From assembly GCA_905210545.1 (NCBI GenBank), contig CAJLXC010000012.1:1-30129 (forward strand): a stretch of 30,129 nucleotides of DNA, in the 5' to 3' direction. Positions 16,470-25,282 of the stretch are shown here, piece by piece. The translations under genes were made by a program, and so were the position numbers. Source of the stretch: an uncultured Eubacteriales bacterium (GTDB lineage Bacteria; Bacillota; Clostridia; Christensenellales; Borkfalkiaceae). The first letter of the stretch is position 1. Every line of letters starts with the position of its first letter. The notes under the pieces were generated by a model. That model was not told the origin of the DNA, made no database searches, and saw only the letters and a list, made by a program, of their open reading frames with translations.

Positions 16470-18394
16470 AAATCGCACCCCTTATCGACAAAATCCGAAA
16501 ACGAATCGATATGAACTTCGCCTATCGTTTTATATCCGAACTTGTCGCAAAGATTTAAAAATCCCTCTTTTAACTCCGTGTTGTCTTTATCCCCGTAATA
16601 CGAAGAAAAGTTGTACAGTATCATAAACCTGACGGATAATTCTATTTTTTCCAACCCGCGAACGATTCTTTCTTTATCTTCTGCGGAACAATCGCATAAA
16701 GCGACTTTTTCTTTTGCCTCGAAAATAAGACGAAGCAGTTTTTCGAGCAGATTCAAAGGCCAGACTTTTGCCCACATGATTTCCTTGTGATAAAGAGAAA
16801 AATAAACGTTATGCGTCCACTCTTCTTTAGCCTCGGCAGACAACATTTCTTCCAGTTTCTCTATATCGTGAACGTTCTCATACGCTTCCTGCAAATCGAC
16901 TCCGTTTACTTTAAGGAAAAACTCTTTCCGTAATTTCTCCGCGTCTTTCGCAATGCGTTTATAGTTCTCTTCAAATTCGAATATTATTTCCTTTACGTAA
17001 GGAGCCGCAACCCCGTAAAACAGGTCGATAAACTCATTACGGACGGCGAAAACGTCGCTGTTTACGTCCCATAAAATTTTAGACGCGACGTAAAGCTCCA
17101 TTTCCGATTTCCAGTCTGTTTTTTCTATGTGATTAGACTGCATAAAATTATAGAACACGTTATTCTCTTTAAGAAAAACCGCATCGCGCTGCCAGTGTTG
17201 CATCGTCGGGAAATACCATAAAAAGCATTTGAAATTCGTGTGATACGTCCAGATCATAACGTTTTTGCAAACGGTTTTCCAACCCTCGATTTGTTTTTCT
17301 ATGGGAATAAAATGCATATTCGATTGCATAGGATAGTAGCAATTTTCTCTTATAGGCGCAATCCTTACGACTACGTTGTCGTCCGCAACCACGGAATCGT
17401 CTAACGGCACGTATTTCCCGTTTTCCCATTTCACGGGGGGATTCAAAGAATAATTATAAGCAAAAATCACAAGATAAAACTTTCTTTCTATTCCTTGCTC
17501 TTTAAGCCATTTTTTAAGTTCTCTCGATAATGCGTTGGCAAATCTTACGTTCATTCCGCTTCGGCGATATTTTTCTTCCGCCTTTTTGCACCTTTCGCAA
17601 CCGCACGCGATAAGCGTATCCATCTGCTCTACCGGAAAATATACCGAGTCTTTATCGTCCGTCAGTAATTTCTTCAGTTTTTCGAGAGTTATGCCGAACA
17701 CGCTTGTTTCAACGGATTTATCCTTTTCGCCCGCTTCGGTCAGACCGTCCGTATAACAGACGTCTACGGGTTTGCCTTTCTCGTCAAGACAAAACATACG
17801 CTTGTTCTGTTCTTTGTTCTCTTCGGTATAATAAACGTCGGGTCGCACGTAATAAAGCATATTGTGGTTCTGCGCGTAAGTACAGTTCCATTTAATGCTT
17901 CCGCCGCAATACGAGGGCGTAGGAAAAACCTCGTTGTACATTCTTACTTTTGCGGAAAACTCCCCCTCCATTCCGACAAAGAGATACGTTCTCAGCCTGA
18001 AATCCGGAACGGATCTATAGCTGATTTTTTCTATTATCGGACAAGCCCTGCGCGGAATATACGTATAATCTCTCGTCAGAAACCTTATACCGAAAAATTT
18101 CTCGAGAAAATCATATACCCCGTAAAGAGTTCCTCTCGCGTTATCGCCCTTGATTCGTATCGTTTCGTCCGCCTCGACGTAAAACCCGTCGGAATCGGCG
18201 TCTTTAATATAATCTCCGCCGATTATTATTTCGTTTCTGTCATACGCGGCGTTCGGGTTTATTTCGATATTCTCTCCCGTAGAAGACAATATATATTTAT
18301 TTAGTTCTTTTGCGGCATAATAATCCACTTCTTCGGTTTGGTTTACGGTTATGTAATAGTTTTTAGAAGTTAGTACTTTTTTATTGTCAGACAT
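16463..18394 (-). CDS. Cytosolic DUF4838 protein, probable GH163-like glycosidase
   Basis: The start is the ATG 18394-18392, six bases after GGAG; a TTG at 18406 would overlap that site. The 643-residue protein has no signal peptide. Residues 10-110 form a GH67/GH20-like N-terminal domain ending in RGTLYGVYDFLEKFFGIRFL. A DUF4838 core follows, with QMDT (257-260), C-G-C-E-R-C (264-269), EKYRRSG, and a conserved R-F-x-N-x-L-S-R-E-x-x-x-W stretch. From memory, DUF4838 is the core of CAZy GH163, endo-beta-N-acetylglucosaminidases acting on complex N-glycans; I could not check this. It is closely related to the lipoprotein at 19765, so this gene looks like an intracellular paralogue. It overlaps the next gene, and a hairpin precedes it. 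Confidence 0.75.
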   Translation of the reverse strand: MSDNKKVLTSKNYYITVNQTEEVDYYAAKELNKYILSSTGENIEINPNAAYDRNEIIIGGDYIKDADSDGFYVEADETIRIKGDNARGTLYGVYDFLEKFFGIRFLTRDYTYIPRRACPIIEKISYRSVPDFRLRTYLFVGMEGEFSAKVRMYNEVFPTPSYCGGSIKWNCTYAQNHNMLYYVRPDVYYTEENKEQNKRMFCLDEKGKPVDVCYTDGLTEAGEKDKSVETSVFGITLEKLKKLLTDDKDSVYFPVEQMDTLIACGCERCKKAEEKYRRSGMNVRFANALSRELKKWLKEQGIERKFYLVIFAYNYSLNPPVKWENGKYVPLDDSVVADDNVVVRIAPIRENCYYPMQSNMHFIPIEKQIEGWKTVCKNVMIWTYHTNFKCFLWYFPTMQHWQRDAVFLKENNVFYNFMQSNHIEKTDWKSEMELYVASKILWDVNSDVFAVRNEFIDLFYGVAAPYVKEIIFEFEENYKRIAKDAEKLRKEFFLKVNGVDLQEAYENVHDIEKLEEMLSAEAKEEWTHNVYFSLYHKEIMWAKVWPLNLLEKLLRLIFEAKEKVALCDCSAEDKERIVRGLEKIELSVRFMILYNFSSYYGDKDNTELKEGFLNLCDKFGYKTIGEVHIDSFSDFVDKGCDLC

Positions 18395-18405
18395 TGAATT
18401 CTCCA

Positions 18406-18450
18406 AAAACGAAAATTACAGTATTCCCGTCTTTAAATGACGGGAATACT
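18406..18450 (-). terminator. Intercistronic 12-bp hairpin (attenuator or partial terminator)
   Basis: AGTATTCCCGTC (18420-18431) pairs perfectly with GACGGGAATACT (18439-18450) around a seven-base loop. On the minus strand the tail reads GTAATTTTCGTTTTT, a broken T tract, immediately before the GGAG site of the next gene. It may end most transcripts from the upstream surface-protein genes while letting some pass to the cytosolic enzymes. Confidence 0.6.
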
Positions 18451-18488
18451 ATAACTTTTTTATAATTTTAAGTTACAAAGCGGTATTT

Positions 18489-19703
18489 TCAGCTCATAGA
18501 AGAGTGAAAAGATATCTCTTTTATATAGAATTTGTGTTCAGGGGTCAGACTTCCGAAGCCGTATGCGCAGTTTTCGTCGACAATCTTTTTATCGAGCGTA
18601 AACCAACCCGTAACGTATTCTGCCGTTTGCGTTCCTACGGTTGCGTCAAATCCGGTTGCCGTACAAGCCTGATTGCTCGTTCCGTCCGCCGTATAAAAAG
18701 GCTTGAACTCCGACTTAGAACCGTTAGCATGTTTTATATGCGCATACGTAACTTTTACGTATATTTTACCCGCGTCCTGCGCGGCTTTTATAAAGTCGTT
18801 TGCAAATTTAAGCTCATAATCGTCCCAGTTCAATCTTTGCAGATACAAGACTTCTTCGTCGTTTACGGTCGCATGAGAATACTGCCCCGCGCCCGCTTCT
18901 ATAGCTCCGTAAAGGATCGACATATCGGTATCGATTTTCACAAGGTTAAAATTCGATTTCAGCATTTCGCTGTAATCTGCCAGAACGAAGAGCGCGTAAA
19001 AATCCGTATTTTCCGTAATTTTATAGGTCGATAAGTCTATGGCAGTCTTTTTATCGAGCGACCAGCCTGCGAATTTTTTGGTTGTGTCCGTATACTTCGG
19101 TTCTTCGGCAGGAGCGGTCGCGGTCTGATCGTATTCTACTTTCGCTTCGCTGTAAACCGAATCTGCCGAATAGAAAACGACGTTGAATTGTTTTACCTTT
19201 TCTTTGAAAGTCGCGGTGTATTTCGTATCCTGCGTAATCGCGCCGACTTCGGGAGACCAGCCCGTAAATTCAAACGTATGAGATTCCGTATCGGCTTTAA
19301 CGGGCGTGGTTATCTTGCTTACGTCGGGAGTTTCGCCCGATTTTACTTTTATCGTAGTAACAAGCTCGTCTCCGTTATAGAAGCTTGCGGTCACGGTCTC
19401 TTTTTCCGTCTCCGGTTTTTTCTCTTCCTTAAAAATCGCGGCGTAAACGGTATCTTCCGTAATCTTTCCTATTTCGGGCATCCAGCCGACGAAAGTATAA
19501 GTACTCGTTTCGGTTTCCGCTTTCACGGGGGTCTTTATGGAGCTGACGTCCGGAGCTTCGCCGGATTTTACGTCAAACTCCGCGATAAGTTCGTTATTGC
19601 TGTAAAAATACGCCTTAACCGTTTCGTTGCCTTTGCAGGCGAAAAACGCGCAAGCCATAGTAATCAACAATAAAAACGCCAAGAGTTTTGTTAATTTTTT
19701 CAT
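18489..19703 (-). CDS. Lipoprotein with three InlB-type B repeats and a shared C-terminal module
   Basis: The 404-residue protein has a signal peptide with Cys23 in an F-F-A-C lipobox, a slightly unusual form. Three InlB B (Listeria-Bacteroides) repeats follow at about 28-92, 103-168 and 172-239. The first two are near copies, each with a K-S-G-E-x-P-D-V-S segment and an F-x-G-W turn ending in Y-x-A-x-F-K-E. The last ~150 residues form a module with LQRLNWDDYELKFANDFI (288-305) and a final FYIKEISF strand. The same module ends the lipoprotein at 25283. The protein has no enzymatic motif, and I infer a surface glycan-binding role. GGAGG lies just before the ATG. It sits 61 bases after the DUF4838 lipoprotein. 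Confidence 0.82.
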   Translation of the reverse strand: MKKLTKLLAFLLLITMACAFFACKGNETVKAYFYSNNELIAEFDVKSGEAPDVSSIKTPVKAETETSTYTFVGWMPEIGKITEDTVYAAIFKEEKKPETEKETVTASFYNGDELVTTIKVKSGETPDVSKITTPVKADTESHTFEFTGWSPEVGAITQDTKYTATFKEKVKQFNVVFYSADSVYSEAKVEYDQTATAPAEEPKYTDTTKKFAGWSLDKKTAIDLSTYKITENTDFYALFVLADYSEMLKSNFNLVKIDTDMSILYGAIEAGAGQYSHATVNDEEVLYLQRLNWDDYELKFANDFIKAAQDAGKIYVKVTYAHIKHANGSKSEFKPFYTADGTSNQACTATGFDATVGTQTAEYVTGWFTLDKKIVDENCAYGFGSLTPEHKFYIKEISFHSSMS

Positions 19704-19764
19704 TTTCCCTCCTATACTATAAGTTTTTTTTCACAGAGAATTTTTATTCTTTGTTTTTCCTGAA

Positions 19765-21732
19765 TCATATACCGTATTTTGCTCTTAAATCCGAAACGGC
19801 TTCGCTTTCGTTCAACATCGTAAAATTAACGTATTCACAGGTTTCGACAAACTCTTTTACGATTTCTAACCTTTTCTGCGAATCCGTCGAATAATAAGCG
19901 CTTGCGTTTGAAACAGTCACGTAAAGAGGCGTGAGTTTTACGCCCTTAACCCTCTTTATGAAAGCGGTTTTCTCTTCTTCGCTCAATCCGGAATCGTTTA
20001 TTTTCTTAATGCCGTCATCTAAAATACTTATCAGGTTATTTACGAACTCCAAAGGATAATAATCCGTTTTCATAAGATTTTTGTTGTAAATATTGAAATA
20101 GATGCCGGGTTCTTCGGATATTTCCAACGTTTTTTCGTCTAACAGACTTATTACTTCTTTAACTTCGCTTGCCGCCGGACCATAGTATAAATTTACGAAT
20201 TCTTCCTGAAGTTCCGTCACGTCCCTGTCGGGATTCCAGAGCATTTTGCTCGTCACGTAACAGTCTATTCTGTCCTGCCAGTCGTAAAAGTTTTTATGAT
20301 CGCTCTGCATAAGCACGTATTCCGCGCCCAGATCTCTGTATAACTTCAGATTTTCCTTGCAGATATGCATCGTGGGGTAATAGGTCAAAAACCCGGAATA
20401 ATTCGTTTCGTAAGACCATATCATAAGGTTTTTCGTTATCTTTCCCCAGCTTTTAATAGTATTGCCTAACGCCTGATTTTTACTGCTTTCGAAAGAATAA
20501 TAATAATTCGCGCCGATAGGAGCTATTCTTATAAATACGTTCTCGTCGGGTTTGCAGGACGAATGCAAAACGTTACCCTCTTTATCGATAGGTGCGTCGG
20601 TCGTGTAATTGTAAGCAAACGTTATAAGGTTTATCTCTCTTCCGTTCAGCTCGTTCTCTGCCCATTTGTTAATTTCGCGGGATAATATATTCGTGAATCT
20701 GATCATTATGCCGGAGCGTTTATATTTTTCCGCATTTCTTACGCATCTTTCACAGGTACAGTATTTCGTCGTGTCCATTTGCGAGAATATAAAGTTGGTA
20801 CATTCTTCGTCTGCGTCCAGAACTCTTTCTTTAAGGTTTTCTATAGCGACCTTAATCGCGCTTAATTTCATGCTTTCGTCAATCATAGGATTGCCGTTTT
20901 CGTCTTCCGTAATGCCGTCGCTCATACAAATATCCAAAGGCGTTCCGTTATCGTCCGTATAATACATATGGGCGTTTTCGTCTCTGTTGGCGGCGGTATA
21001 GTATACAGAAGTCGGCACGTAATAAAGAGTCGTATGCGGAGCAGTGGTGTTCCATTTGACTTTTCCGCCGTATCTTTCCGAAGCGGGAGTCATTTCGCTG
21101 CTCATTCGCATTCTCGCCAAAAAGAGCGAATCTTCATATAACATTCCGGTAAGAAGAATTCTGATATTAAACGCCGGGATTTCCTTAATTTCCGTTTTAT
21201 AAACGGTCAGGGTATTATTTTTGGGAACGTAAGTATAATCTTCCGACAAAAACTTTACTCCGAACGCTTTTTCGAGATAATCGTATACGCCGTATAAAGT
21301 GCCTCTGTCGTTTGCGCCTACGATAAACAAGCTTTTGCCTGCGGTTTTTACGATAAAACCGTCTTCTTTCAATTCGGTTTTGTCTATCGTACCGATTGCG
21401 TCTTCCAGAACGTCCGTTTCTCCGACGGAAATAATCTTTGCATCGTCGCTGTAATCTATGGCTATTTCGGAAATAACGGGAACAGAAACGCCGGTTATTT
21501 CTTTAACGAAATTGCTCATTTCGGTAGCGGCAAAGTATTCCGTATCGGAACAAATGTTGTTCGTCACGATTACGTAATCCGTCTTTCCGTTAGCCACAAG
21601 GTCGGATATTTTATCAGTCGTGTCTATCTGTATAACGTTGTCGGCGGGCGGTTTTACGTCGTCTTTTTTGCACGCGCCTAACGTTCCGAGAGTTAAACAA
21701 ACGACTAACAATATCAATACTAATTTTTTCAT
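19765..21732 (-). CDS. Surface lipoprotein with DUF4838, probable GH163-like endoglycosidase
   Basis: The 655-residue product has a canonical lipobox L-G-A-C with Cys21, so it is anchored outside the membrane. Residues about 45-165 make a GH67/GH20-like N-terminal domain with DRGTLYGVYDYLEKAFGVKF. The DUF4838 core then shows SQMDT (317-321), C-T-C-E-R-C (325-330), EKYKRSG and the R-F-x-N-I-L-S-R-E-x-x-x-W stretch. It aligns along its length with the cytosolic protein at 16463. If the GH163 link (recalled, not checked) is right, it would cut a complex glycan at the surface so that oligosaccharides can be imported by the permeases of the same operon. It starts 13 bases after the 1176-residue gene. 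Confidence 0.8.
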   Translation of the reverse strand: MKKLVLILLVVCLTLGTLGACKKDDVKPPADNVIQIDTTDKISDLVANGKTDYVIVTNNICSDTEYFAATEMSNFVKEITGVSVPVISEIAIDYSDDAKIISVGETDVLEDAIGTIDKTELKEDGFIVKTAGKSLFIVGANDRGTLYGVYDYLEKAFGVKFLSEDYTYVPKNNTLTVYKTEIKEIPAFNIRILLTGMLYEDSLFLARMRMSSEMTPASERYGGKVKWNTTAPHTTLYYVPTSVYYTAANRDENAHMYYTDDNGTPLDICMSDGITEDENGNPMIDESMKLSAIKVAIENLKERVLDADEECTNFIFSQMDTTKYCTCERCVRNAEKYKRSGIMIRFTNILSREINKWAENELNGREINLITFAYNYTTDAPIDKEGNVLHSSCKPDENVFIRIAPIGANYYYSFESSKNQALGNTIKSWGKITKNLMIWSYETNYSGFLTYYPTMHICKENLKLYRDLGAEYVLMQSDHKNFYDWQDRIDCYVTSKMLWNPDRDVTELQEEFVNLYYGPAASEVKEVISLLDEKTLEISEEPGIYFNIYNKNLMKTDYYPLEFVNNLISILDDGIKKINDSGLSEEEKTAFIKRVKGVKLTPLYVTVSNASAYYSTDSQKRLEIVKEFVETCEYVNFTMLNESEAVSDLRAKYGI

Positions 21733-21745
21733 TTTCTACTCTCCC

Positions 21746-24700
21746 TTATTTTACCGTTATTTTAAATGTCTTTCTCGATGAATTGCTTGACGAGTCCGTT
21801 GCCACGACGGAAATTATATACGTACCCTTTTCGGTAAACTTATAACTCTCCGACGTTTGTACGCGTTGCAGTTCTCCGTAAGGATTTTTTACGTAAGCTG
21901 AAATGTTTACGGAGGAATCCTGATTATCGGTTGCCGTTGCGGAAGGTATAGTTATCTCGTCGCCGACGTTATACTCGCCGTTTAAGTTTCCGTTTACGGT
22001 GAGTACGGGTTTTTCTTTATCCGTTACTATCACGGAATACTTCACGACGGACTCGTTATTATTTTTATCCAGAGCGGAATAGATCACCTCGTACGTTCCG
22101 AACTCGCTAAGGACTACTTCTTTTTTACCGCTCGCGTCGCCGTTTACCACCGTTTTTCCGGACGGAGAAACGACTTTGATCGTTACTTTGCTTTGTCCGG
22201 TAATAACGTCATACGCTTTGGCAACCGAAGAAACGAATTTGTCGTTTTCGTTCATATTACGGTCTTTCATAGTTTCTTCAAACCAGAAATTCGGTCCGGC
22301 AGTGTCAAAATCGGAATATCCGATTTCTTCTATAAGATTGCTGAAACTTTGATTTCCGAGTTTTTTGATTATAATCTTGGAATCGCTGCTTGCTCCTTCG
22401 GCTATGACCGAAACGTAAACCAGTCCGCTCGGGAAGTCGGTAAAGCTTAAACCGTTCTTTAACTGACCGATTGTCGCAATCATTTCGCCGGACAGCGTGC
22501 ATAATCTGTTAAGCGTGGAATCGTAATAACCTTCAAGATTATAATAATTCGTTCTTCCGTATTTGCTTGATAAAGCGGAGTTGTTGCCGCCGCAGTTTGC
22601 GCTGAATTTTTCAGTCGTGACGGGCGCGGTATAATTTTTTCCGTCTCCGTTGACTTCTACAACGGGCGACGTTTTCAGATTCGTTACGACGAAGTCTGCG
22701 CTTACGGAACTGTCAGACGCGTCCGTAAAGCGTATCGTTAATTTTTCGGGCATCTTTTCGGTTTCGAGTACGCCTATAGAAAATTCCAGTCCGGAAACAG
22801 GCAATACCGACGGATAAGAAATCGTCTTATTGTTGACCGAAGAGAACACAAGCCCCTCGTAAAGCAATTCCGAAGATACGGACTTATTATCGTAATCGAA
22901 TAAATCCGAGGTGTTCGTTATCTTTGCGGGCAGAACTTTTCTTTCTACGCTGTAAAGAACTTGTTTTTCCGTTCCTTTTCCGCCGTAGAAATTGAAAGTC
23001 AATCTGTCGACGTCGTTCGGAACGGTATAGCTATAACTGTCGCTCGCGTCGATTTTCTTTATTACCGTACCGTTAGAAACGATTTCTATGGTTTTTACAA
23101 GCGACTTGTCCGTTTCGTAATCGATTGCTTCGAATTCGGGCAGATTAAGGACTTTTCCCGCCCTCACTACGTCTACCGGAGCAGATAATTTTATAGAAAG
23201 AAGACCTTTTTTATCTATCGTAAGTTTTTTCTTCGCGGTTACGGTGTTACCCACATAGTCGGTGGCAACGACCTGCAACTCGTAAGAACCCGTCTTGTCT
23301 ATAAGGTAACTTTCAGAAGAAGGAAGGGCATTGCCTTCGTATAACAGCGTTGCGACGTAAGACACGTTTCCGTTGCCGCCCGTTATATTTATATCGGGCA
23401 AAGTAAAGTATTCGAAAAGTTTTGATTCGCAATCGCCTATGGTCACTTCTATCGGGGTTTTGGTTTCCGACACCTTAAAGGTGTAAGTCTTTATTATATC
23501 TTTACCGAGATTATCAGTCGCGCTGTATACTATAGAATAGTTACCCGTTTTATCGGGAACAAACGAATTGTTTTTTATCGCGTCGGTTATATCCTGACTG
23601 CCGCAGTAAAGTTTAACGTCTACTTTTACGTCGCTTATCTTGCTGTTTACCAGGTATTCGGGTATGGGATAAGCGCAATTTACCACACCGTCCGGCATAG
23701 CGTCAGGCGCGTAATCGCTTACAACGATAAAGCAGGTTTCGTTTTTAAGTTCTTCCGAGGCAAAATCCGCCGCGCTTTTTCCCGCGATTTTTTCTATATA
23801 AATCGCTTCGGTTTTCGCGCTGTTCGTAAATTCGAATTTAAGATATACTTCGCCCGTAGTGAATCCCGACCAGATGTTGGAGTAACCCAAAGCTCCGGCG
23901 TCGTCGAAATCGATGAGTTTTTCCAAAGAGCCGAGCCTTCTCGCGTATAAAGCGTTCTCTCCGATATCGTAGGATATGTTGAAATCTCTGCACGTCTGAC
24001 CTTCTTTAAAGGCATTAAAATACCCTTCCCAGTTGACCGAGCCGTAAGTCTTTCTTATTTTATTATAATCTTCCAAATACGACTCGTTGCATAACGCGCC
24101 GAGTTCTCTTCCTTTAAGATAAACCGAAGTATACGAATGTGCGGAAACGCTTTTGCTGTACCAGTAATATACCGAAAAATAGTTGGACGAATCATAAACG
24201 TCTTCGAGCGTGATTCTGAAATTGCTCATATAAGAAAATTCGTCGGAATACGGTATAAAGCTTACTATAGGCGTTTCTTTATCCAAAGTTCTCAGGTCTA
24301 TGATTTTGCCGAAATAAAGGCTGCTTCCCGTGGTGTACGGCTGAGCTTCTACATAAATAGACTTTCCCTTGTCAAAAGAATAAGAAGGCAAATCCACGTC
24401 GGGAGAAATCTTGTTTATCATATTGCTTTTGCCGAACAACCCCGCGTAAGAAGCGGTAACGTTTACTACCTTTTGCTCTGACAGCGTCTGACCGTCTATA
24501 TCAACCGAATAGTTAAAAGTATACTTACCGGTTTTTTGCGGGTAATAATTGATATCGGAAACGACTTCCGTTCCGTCGGGCGAGTCCACGGTAACCGTGC
24601 CGGAATAAATTTTACCGCCGCTTATACCGAAAACCGTACCTATGTTTATCGTGCTGCCGAAATCTACCTGCTCGGGCAAATCGTTTGCGACTATTCTCTT

Positions 24701-25276
24701 TTCGTCGAAAACGAGAAGAATAAACGTCTTTGTCGCGGTGCATTTTGTAGCATATATATCGTTATACACGTAAGAAAGCACGTAAACGCCGCTTTCTTTG
24801 AACATATAACTTACGTTTTTAGAACCGTTGACAATAAAAACCTGTTTGTTGTTCTTTTTAAGTTCTATCTGATATTGACTATACCCGCCTACGCCGCCGC
24901 TTACGGTCGCTCTGGTTATTTCAAGCAGATCGCCGGCTTTATATTCCGTTTTAACTTCTCCGTCGATATTAAACGTAATTTCCGGTCTGGTTTTTAAAAC
25001 CGTAAGTTTGGTAATCCCGTTCGGATATTTTATCGAATAATCGCCTATAATGCGCGGCAAGAATTTTCCGTCGGCAACTTCTTCGGTTTTTCCGTTAGGA
25101 TTGATAACGGTTACGCCATTATTATAATTAGCGATTTCGTAATCTTCGAGGACTATTGCGTAATCCTGACCTTTGACCGCCGGCAACTCTTCTGCGGATG
25201 CAACGGAAAACGCGCCGATAAGCGAAACAGCTAATACCAACAACAGACAAATAATAAGTGTTTTTCTATGTTTCAT
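21746..25276 (-). CDS. Large secreted protein with Ig-like domains and two lectin-like modules
   Basis: The 1176-residue protein has a cleavable signal peptide (about 1-28, A-S-A before the site) and no LPxTG, lipobox or S-layer motif. Ig-like beta domains alternate with two larger modules, at about 303-508 and 805-982, which share order and short patches such as DASDSS/DVYDSS and an I-x-I-x-K-x-x-G-x-x-S-F-type end strand. They may be LamG/concanavalin-like folds. Ig repeats end in Y-S-I-V-Y-S-A-T-D-N, Y-E-L-Q-V-V-A-T-D-Y, Y-E-V-I-Y-S-A-L-D-K and Y-I-I-S-V-V-A-T-D-S. I infer a glycan-binding or adhesive surface protein; no catalytic motif is seen. It lies six bases after the upstream lipoprotein and is co-transcribed. 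Confidence 0.78.
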   Translation of the reverse strand: MKHRKTLIICLLLVLAVSLIGAFSVASAEELPAVKGQDYAIVLEDYEIANYNNGVTVINPNGKTEEVADGKFLPRIIGDYSIKYPNGITKLTVLKTRPEITFNIDGEVKTEYKAGDLLEITRATVSGGVGGYSQYQIELKKNNKQVFIVNGSKNVSYMFKESGVYVLSYVYNDIYATKCTATKTFILLVFDEKRIVANDLPEQVDFGSTINIGTVFGISGGKIYSGTVTVDSPDGTEVVSDINYYPQKTGKYTFNYSVDIDGQTLSEQKVVNVTASYAGLFGKSNMINKISPDVDLPSYSFDKGKSIYVEAQPYTTGSSLYFGKIIDLRTLDKETPIVSFIPYSDEFSYMSNFRITLEDVYDSSNYFSVYYWYSKSVSAHSYTSVYLKGRELGALCNESYLEDYNKIRKTYGSVNWEGYFNAFKEGQTCRDFNISYDIGENALYARRLGSLEKLIDFDDAGALGYSNIWSGFTTGEVYLKFEFTNSAKTEAIYIEKIAGKSAADFASEELKNETCFIVVSDYAPDAMPDGVVNCAYPIPEYLVNSKISDVKVDVKLYCGSQDITDAIKNNSFVPDKTGNYSIVYSATDNLGKDIIKTYTFKVSETKTPIEVTIGDCESKLFEYFTLPDINITGGNGNVSYVATLLYEGNALPSSESYLIDKTGSYELQVVATDYVGNTVTAKKKLTIDKKGLLSIKLSAPVDVVRAGKVLNLPEFEAIDYETDKSLVKTIEIVSNGTVIKKIDASDSYSYTVPNDVDRLTFNFYGGKGTEKQVLYSVERKVLPAKITNTSDLFDYDNKSVSSELLYEGLVFSSVNNKTISYPSVLPVSGLEFSIGVLETEKMPEKLTIRFTDASDSSVSADFVVTNLKTSPVVEVNGDGKNYTAPVTTEKFSANCGGNNSALSSKYGRTNYYNLEGYYDSTLNRLCTLSGEMIATIGQLKNGLSFTDFPSGLVYVSVIAEGASSDSKIIIKKLGNQSFSNLIEEIGYSDFDTAGPNFWFEETMKDRNMNENDKFVSSVAKAYDVITGQSKVTIKVVSPSGKTVVNGDASGKKEVVLSEFGTYEVIYSALDKNNNESVVKYSVIVTDKEKPVLTVNGNLNGEYNVGDEITIPSATATDNQDSSVNISAYVKNPYGELQRVQTSESYKFTEKGTYIISVVATDSSSNSSRKTFKITVK

Positions 25277-25282
25277 ATCCTC

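Noticed and set aside
16470..16478. GTG start at 16478 for the GH42-like gene
   Set aside because: It would sit directly on the AAGGGG ribosome site. The ATG at 16469 has proper spacing.
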